From: Trametes villosa
Taxonomy: Eukaryota > Basidiomycota > Agaricomycetes > Polyporales > Polyporaceae
NCBI GenBank assembly: GCA_002964805.2
Contig: PUDQ02000033.1
Coordinates: 806,001-870,000, forward strand
Direction of reading: 5' to 3'
DNA: 64,000 bases
Within the stretch, counting starts at the first letter, position 1. The number at the start of each line of letters is the position of its first letter. Of this stretch, positions 58,521 to 64,000 are shown in pieces. Both the position numbers and the translations under genes were made by a program. The notes beneath the pieces were generated by a model. It ran no database searches and was not told the origin of the DNA. It saw nothing but the letters and a program-made list of their open reading frames with translations.

Positions 58521-60003
58521 CGTGAACGAGGGGCCGTTGGGTGTCGCAGCGCGGGGCGGGTGCGATGGTGGTTCGGGGAGAAGGAGGGCGGATGGCTTGG
58601 GACCTGAATATATCGGACGGACAATCGGACCGGGCTGACCGTGGTGGCTAACATTCAGCAGCCTCTGCGGCTTGCAACTGCTGGGACGGTGTTGTATATA
58701 TACCCATTCGGCCGAGTGTGTGCATGGAGGTGTCTGAGGGGAAGGTGAGGTCTGTTCAGGGCGAGCAATAAGGCCTCTCCGCTGCGGAATAGAAGGGGGA
58801 GCTGCAGTCCTCCAACCATGTTCAAGACCCTGTCAAGTTGTTGCTTGAACTGAAACGCTACAACACTAAATTTACAGAATGGGATGGAGCGGAGGGCAAC
58901 GAAAGAGGAGTACTGTAGAGAAAGGAATATTTGCGAGCAGCCCCACAAGATGCCGACAGGTAGAGGTGGGACATTGACAACCTACGAGATCTCGGGGGCG
59001 ATCGCTCGCTTTCTGGGAAAACGGCGAGAGAAAATAGACCGGGGAGGGTGACAGGGAAGCTGCGATTGGGTTATAGACATGAGAGATTAGCATACCGTGG
59101 GGATGGCAACAACAACGGGGAACTGGGGTCCCTCCCGGCCCAATCGACTCCCTCTCTCTATCCGCACCAGCGAGCACGGGTAGCTTCAACGAATGCTGCC
59201 GGCGGACTTGGATAAGGATACAGTCGCGGCGCTGCAAGCGTAGGATATCACGGGGGTGGCGGATTCTTGTAGGCCATGGTTTGTTGAAAGAGTTCTGCGC
59301 CGGAGAATATTTCGTCTGGCGGACATCGACGGGTTTCCAAGACGAGCCAGGAGCAGAAGCTGAGTGTTGTGCTTTTAACCGGGTTTCCAAGGGCCAGCGA
59401 TGAGCGAGGGCAGGATGCTTGTGCTTTTCGATGTGTGTAGTGAGGGCGGAAAGTGCGAAGAGAGATTTCCAGCGGTCAGAGCCTAATAGGGAGTGGAATT
59501 TGGAGTTGTATTAGGCGAAGTGACGAGACAATGGCCTGCCATTCGGTCAGGAGGGTGGGCTGACGGCCCCCGAGATGGGCGGATGGGCGGGCGGCGCTAG
59601 GGAGGCGGGCGAGCGGCGAACAGACGGCGGGGGACGCGAGAGGAGGACGAGGGGAGATCGACGGTGGTGGCTAACGAGAGCGGTGGGCGATCGAGGAGGG
59701 GGAGTGGCTGAGGGCGGCTGTCGGACTTGGAGCAGAGGATCGATCGGGGAGAGGCGAGTCGCGAGTCGAACCGGTCCAACCCACGAGGCTCTCCCCCGCT
59801 TGCGCTTGCCTCATTGTCCTCCCCCTCCTCTTGCTCGCCGACCATTTCTTGCTTGATGCCTGCCCGCTGCAAAATCGGCCTCCTGGACGGACACTCAATG
59901 GCGCCCTATTCCAGCGGCCGTGTCCAGCCTAGAAGCAGCTGATCAGCGCACACATCGGCCTTGCGCTGTTGCTGCCTCTGGTCGCACCGACAAGGGTTCC
60001 CCC
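58521..60003. other. 1.5 kb gene-poor region
   Basis: Apart from the HNT3 TATA-like element near 58608-58614, I see no coding signal. The region 59560-59720 is strongly purine-skewed on the plus strand. Confidence 0.4.
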
Positions 60004-60533
60004 TCATCTGACCTGGTTCTCAATCTCATCGATAGTCTGGAGACTGGCGATGTCGAGCTCAACATCACCGGTCAGCCGGTCTAGGCCAACCGGTCATGCT
60101 GCACCCTCCTGCCGTACATTCACAACACGAACGTAGCCTCCCTGCTTACGGCGTTTGAAGGCGCGGCACTCGTCGAGGGAGCTCGCCTGGAGGTCGATAT
60201 GGACCGAGTCACACACACAAACTTGCGGTGCGTTCCCTCCAATTTCTCTGCTGGTCGGCGGGCATATCTTCGCGTTCGCGTCCTCCGCTTCTGGAGCAAG
60301 TTCCTGGTCTTGACAGCACACTAGTCGGGCGGTATTCTTGCAGCACTCCTCGTCTTGTACGAGCGTTCTTCCCGCTTGGTTGGGTGGCTTGAGAGGTCTT
60401 GGGCACACATATTCTTGCGTCCTTGAGGCATACCATATGTTTGAGGCAGACAGGAAAGTGTTTCAGCATTCACTCGGTCCTTGCGTGGAAGATGTTGGTG
60501 GTCAAGAGCCTTACCGTGCCTTATCGCCCTCAT
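60004..60533 (-). CDS. Tentative cysteine-rich protein
   Basis: A model with exons 60533..60515, 60413..60150 and 60080..60004 gives 119 residues with consistent phases. It contains nine cysteines, including EECCKNTARLVCCQDQE and APQVCVCDSVHIDLQASSLD. The last exon reads HRLTGDVELDIASLQTIDEI and ENQVR, which looks like real coding sequence; the donor before it (GTAAGC) is good. No signal peptide is visible in this model, so the true first exon may lie elsewhere upstream. The family is not recognised. A decayed gene is an alternative. Confidence 0.32.
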
Positions 60534-61402
60534 CTTCCTCCAGGGAGCGCCCGTGACGATGTCACGCGACGCGTGACCTTCTCAGAGACCTAGGATGGGG
60601 AAGCGGTGGCGCCAGACGCTGTATTGGCCAGCCAAATGGCTTGTCGCTCTGGGGACTGCACAAGTAGTAGCGTATATGGAATGGGAATGCATACAGGAGG
60701 GGTCGGGTGCGTCCGGAACGGGGCAAGAGGCTGCGTGCTGTAATGGCAAGCTGCCAGGCGCGAGCCCCGCCATGTATCCAGAGGCCGGGCTGCTTGCGGC
60801 GGCGTTTTGGAGCTGGAGGATGTAGCAGTAGGCAGCGCCGCGGGGAGGTCCTTCGCTTCTGGGTACCATATCGTCCCGCCTCGGTGCTTTGAAATGCGCG
60901 TGGTGAGAGGGACGTTGGCCGAATAGCACGTCGCGTCCTCACCTTTCAGCGCTCGCTCACTTCGTTGCGGCCCCAGGCCCGATATCTTCGCGCACCGGAC
61001 CCTACGGCCCAGCAAACTTGGACGAATGGACGCCGGCGGGATTCGTGATCGGATCCTGCCAGAACTATGCGAGGGAGGGCGCGTGGTCTGGAGGGGTGTG
61101 CTAGGCGGGGAGGACATTGACAGGAGTGGCATCAAGCGAGCCAAGGTAGAGGTGCGCATCTCCAGGGTCACGACCCTCTTCTCACTAGATCCCCGCCTAC
61201 AAAACCTCGTTCTGGGGGCTCTCGTCGCCCCCTCCCCTTTTTCTCTCTCTCCCTCCCCCACACTCCTTCGTATACCCCTCCTCGCACAAGTTTCTCCCCC
61301 TGCCACACCCCCTTTGCTTCACCATCATCCAAAAGTGCCTGCTGTCTTGTTCTCTCTGCTCTCTACACTCTACCCTGTGTCGTCTACCCGCAATATAATC
61401 AA
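60534..61402. other. Intergenic with CT-rich leader
   Basis: A CT-rich tract at about 61220-61400 precedes the next start codon. Nothing else was recognised. Confidence 0.4.
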
Positions 61403-62035
61403 ATGTCCCCCATCGACCCGCCCTACCCGTCCTTCACGCTCGTCCTGACCGCCCCGCAACCCCGCAACAACCGCTCGAACCGCCTCCCCGCCTACCGCGC
61501 GTCCCACATGGGGCGGTACCACCCGTACGCCAGGGCCGCGCCCGGGCGCTGCGAGGACCGTCTGATGGTACGTCCGCGCAACTGCCGTGCGTTTGTGGGT
61601 CCGTGCCGACGCCTTCCCAGAACACGATCGACTATCGCTACGGGGAAGAGCCGCTGTGGGAGGAATCGCTCGGGGAGGAGGTGCGTGTCATCACCGTTCG
61701 CGCGAAGTTCCGCGTTTTTGACACATGGCTTGTTGGACACAGGGCGCCCCAGAGTGTGAAGGATCGTCGGACAGTGAGAACGCTGTCTCCTCTGTTGGTG
61801 ATGTTGAGCATGCGAACGTCGAGGACCCTCCCACCCCCACCGGTCCTGCGGAACAGCTGAGTCGCAGCAAGCTTGTCGACACGCTGGCGGTAAGTCCTCT
61901 TCCCGCTCCCAACTCCGACGCTCGGTGCTCAACGGGCGGTAGGAGGTGCTCGTCGTCCTTCGTCGCCGGTACCTCACGCTCCAGGCCGTCAGGAGCTTCC
62001 TCAAGGCGCAGCAGCTCAAAGGCCCGCGCGCCTGA
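61403..62035 (+). CDS. Small protein of unknown function
   Basis: Exons 61403..61567, 61621..61680, 61743..61889 and 61943..62035 give 154 residues, all introns in phase 0 and 52-62 bases long. The N-terminus MSPIDPPYPSFTLVLTAPQP is hydrophobic-poor, followed by NTIDYRYGEEPLWEESLGEE and an acidic Ser-rich middle. The C-terminus is a basic helix VLVVLRRRYLTLQAVRSFLK. Consistent phases support the gene. No family was recognised. Confidence 0.6.
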
Positions 62036-64000
62036 GGGCCTCGATGCGTCCGGCGAATCCTCGCCCTCTTTCTCCTCGAACACTCGGAAAAACGTAAAAC
62101 AACCTCAGTAAATCCCGTCGCAGTCTGTTCAACCATCGCAATTTCTCGTGCTTCCTTTCCCGTCTGTGTTCCCTGCTCCGTCCGTGCCCCGCTTCCGTGC
62201 TGTCGTGTCCGTGTACCCGCCGTCGTCGCCTCGTCATCTACCTCAGTCGCATCTTGTCTACGTTATCACGCGTTTGAATCCCCCATTCCTGCATGTAGAT
62301 ATAAGACTGCCTACCGTTGTATCATAGTCAGAGCTTGATGCCGTCCTCCACTTCGTCATGTACATATTAGATATCCCCACTCAGGCTGCTCGCGCACCAC
62401 AAATGTCATAAATTCTCTTGGGATGCAGAAGACTCGAGATATGGTCTGAGTGATAGTGGTGAGGCCTATGCACGCAGACTCAGACATTTGGATGGTTCGA
62501 GGTCGCAACGACGATCCCGACTGTCCTAGTGCACATGGGCCATGGCAATCGCGATGAATTCCGGGGCTATGCGTTCTGCTCATATATACAACAAGCAGTA
62601 AACACGCATCTACATGACGAGAGTAGCCCGAGCCTTCGGTGCCGCGGGAGGCGCCACCCCCAGAGGAATGACTCGGACCTTTTCGCAAACGTCCGTTCGG
62701 AAGTTCGTCCACAGATCTTGATCACAGAGATGGGAGGGCGTTGTGGGTCCCTGCGGTCCTGTGGCGCGTCTCGGCGCTCCTCGTGTTTGACAGTGTCTTC
62801 ACTTCCTGTCCCGATGCCGTTATGTACGCTCCCAGTCTGTGGCCGTGCTGCTAGATAGGGTTCTTGTTCGGGAAACAGGCCTCCTGTCTTGTCGCATGTT
62901 AGTGTGAATGGCTTTTCGTGGGGGGTCGGTTCCGAATGCACGGTTCGCTGCTATATTCGTGGTTCAGCCTTGGCTGGGCGCATGCTTCGGCAACGCTTGT
63001 GCTGAGCACGCCCATCCCCCCCGGCCCTGTCTTCTGCGCCTATCGAGGCCTAGGGGAAGCTAAGTAGCATTCGCGAAGTGTCTGCAGAATAGTGGCAAGC
63101 GGTCGGGTGCTTCTGCGGACCCGAGCAGTACGCCTCTCCGGCTTCCTTCGAGAACCTGCGTCGATCGCGTCGTGGGCCCGATCGCTGGGCCCGAGAAGAC
63201 GGAGGAAGCCGGAGGTGCGCACGTTCCTCTAATACATCACGTACTCTGGATGTATCACGATGTATATCGTATCGTGCGGCGTGAAGCTTGCAGTGATCGA
63301 CGATTGGCCGTCTTCGGTTCCACCGTAGGTCCATGTGTATGCGGGCGTACACCCTCTCTGAGTCCACGGAGGGCGTGGTAGGTCCTTGTTACACTTGCAG
63401 CACGAGGCCTTGGGCGCAAGCAAGGCTTGGCCCTTCGGAGGCTGGCGACATGCCTAGTCAGGGCGGAAGTCTTCGGTCGAGTGGGGCGCTAGGAGTCTTG
63501 CGCGATAGAAAACTCGAGCAGATGATGTAGTCTGGATGTGAAGGGGGGAAACATGGCGTTCCTGACGCGGATGTTCGGGCGATGGGGGCCGCCAGCGTGT
63601 AGGGATACGGGCGACCCAGGTCGACGATGTCGGGGAGGGATATGGGGCGAATACGCGCGAGGGGGCCGAGCGAAGAGACCAACCCGAGAAGGGCTCCGTC
63701 CTGCTCCGTGTCGACATGGCCTTGTGCAGCACGTTCTATAGCATGTAGGATTTTGGTTTCAGTAATCGCAGTCACACACCTAAATCTCCGTCGTCGTGAT
63801 CCAAGCCTCGAGCGAGACCCTCAAGGCGCGATGTCCGGTCGTTGTGGCGAGTCGTGAGTTTGGCATCGAGCGACGCGTGCGGGTAGCTGCGGGCGGGGCG
63901 GAGTGGACCTGACTTGAAGCGGGAGAGGAGATCTGACGGGGAATGTGGCTAAGAAGAGCGCGCGGCGGTATGGCAGAGGCTACGGCTGGTCAACGTCGTC
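62036..64000. other. 2 kb with no supportable gene
   Basis: Several short ORFs exist, including a 43-codon minus frame near 62356-62487 with protein-like composition, but none matches a family or forms a consistent exon chain. The right end may hold the start of a gene beyond the window. Confidence 0.4.

Noticed and set aside
62356..62487. 43-codon minus frame with protein-like composition (MSESACIGLTTITQ...)
   Set aside because: No family match, no consistent upstream exon, and no promoter; chance cannot be excluded.
63830..63851. ATG exon with GTGAGT donor near the right edge
   Set aside because: It could be the first exon of a gene beyond the window, but 22 bases give no evidence of identity.

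Overview
The window is nuclear DNA of a basidiomycete fungus, most likely an agaricomycete and tentatively a polypore. Genes are closely packed on both strands. They are broken by many 45-70 base GT-AG introns and sit in GC-rich sequence, and several protein types are typical of wood-rotting Agaricomycetes (a lysine-less HSP30/FDD123-type opsin and PsiD-like decarboxylases of the phosphatidylserine decarboxylase fold). I rebuilt exon models by hand: exon sums are divisible by 3 and the joined products match the expected family sequences, but no transcript data were available. No CRISPR array, rRNA or clear transposon was seen.

Layout. 1-4 kb: hamartin/TSC1 (cut by the left edge), an HSL-type esterase and an oil-body-associated (OBAP/DUF1264) protein, all minus. 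4.7-9.1 kb: NAC alpha (EGD2), TRM9, ALG13 and P5C reductase (PRO3). 10.2-14 kb: proteasome ATPase RPT3 divergent from cap-binding CBC2, then a two-RRM-like protein. 14.6-18.2 kb: a heat-shock-type opsin with a perfect heat shock element, then glutathione synthetase. 18.4-22.6 kb: SNRNP27, eIF1, a FYV7-like protein and PPP4R2. 23-28.2 kb: a tandem segmental duplication carrying two PSD-fold (PsiD-like) decarboxylase genes. The first is intact; the second has a +1 frameshift and has lost its TATA-like box. 28.6-34.5 kb: a PAP2 lipid phosphatase with micro-exons, RPS21, and the Rab GAP GYP7. 35-42 kb: tRNA-Ser(GCT) with an intron, SER1, an unknown protein, an HTD2-like dehydratase and histone H2B. 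42.3-48.5 kb: PRCC divergent from the 20-exon NUP133. 48.7-58.5 kb: COA8, an AIM34-like SAP protein, two unknown proteins, a Gfo/Idh/MocA oxidoreductase and aprataxin (HNT3). 58.5-64 kb is gene-poor, with one tentative cysteine-rich gene and one small unknown gene.

Most of the window is housekeeping: translation, proteasome, splicing, nuclear pore, tRNA modification, amino-acid and glutathione synthesis. The accessory part is the decarboxylase duplication, where one copy appears to be decaying next to its intact sister. A second theme is very small exons: 8-base terminal coding exons in RPT3 and PRCC, an 11-base internal exon in SER1, a 12-base exon in the PAP2 phosphatase, and a first coding exon that is only the ATG in the decarboxylases.
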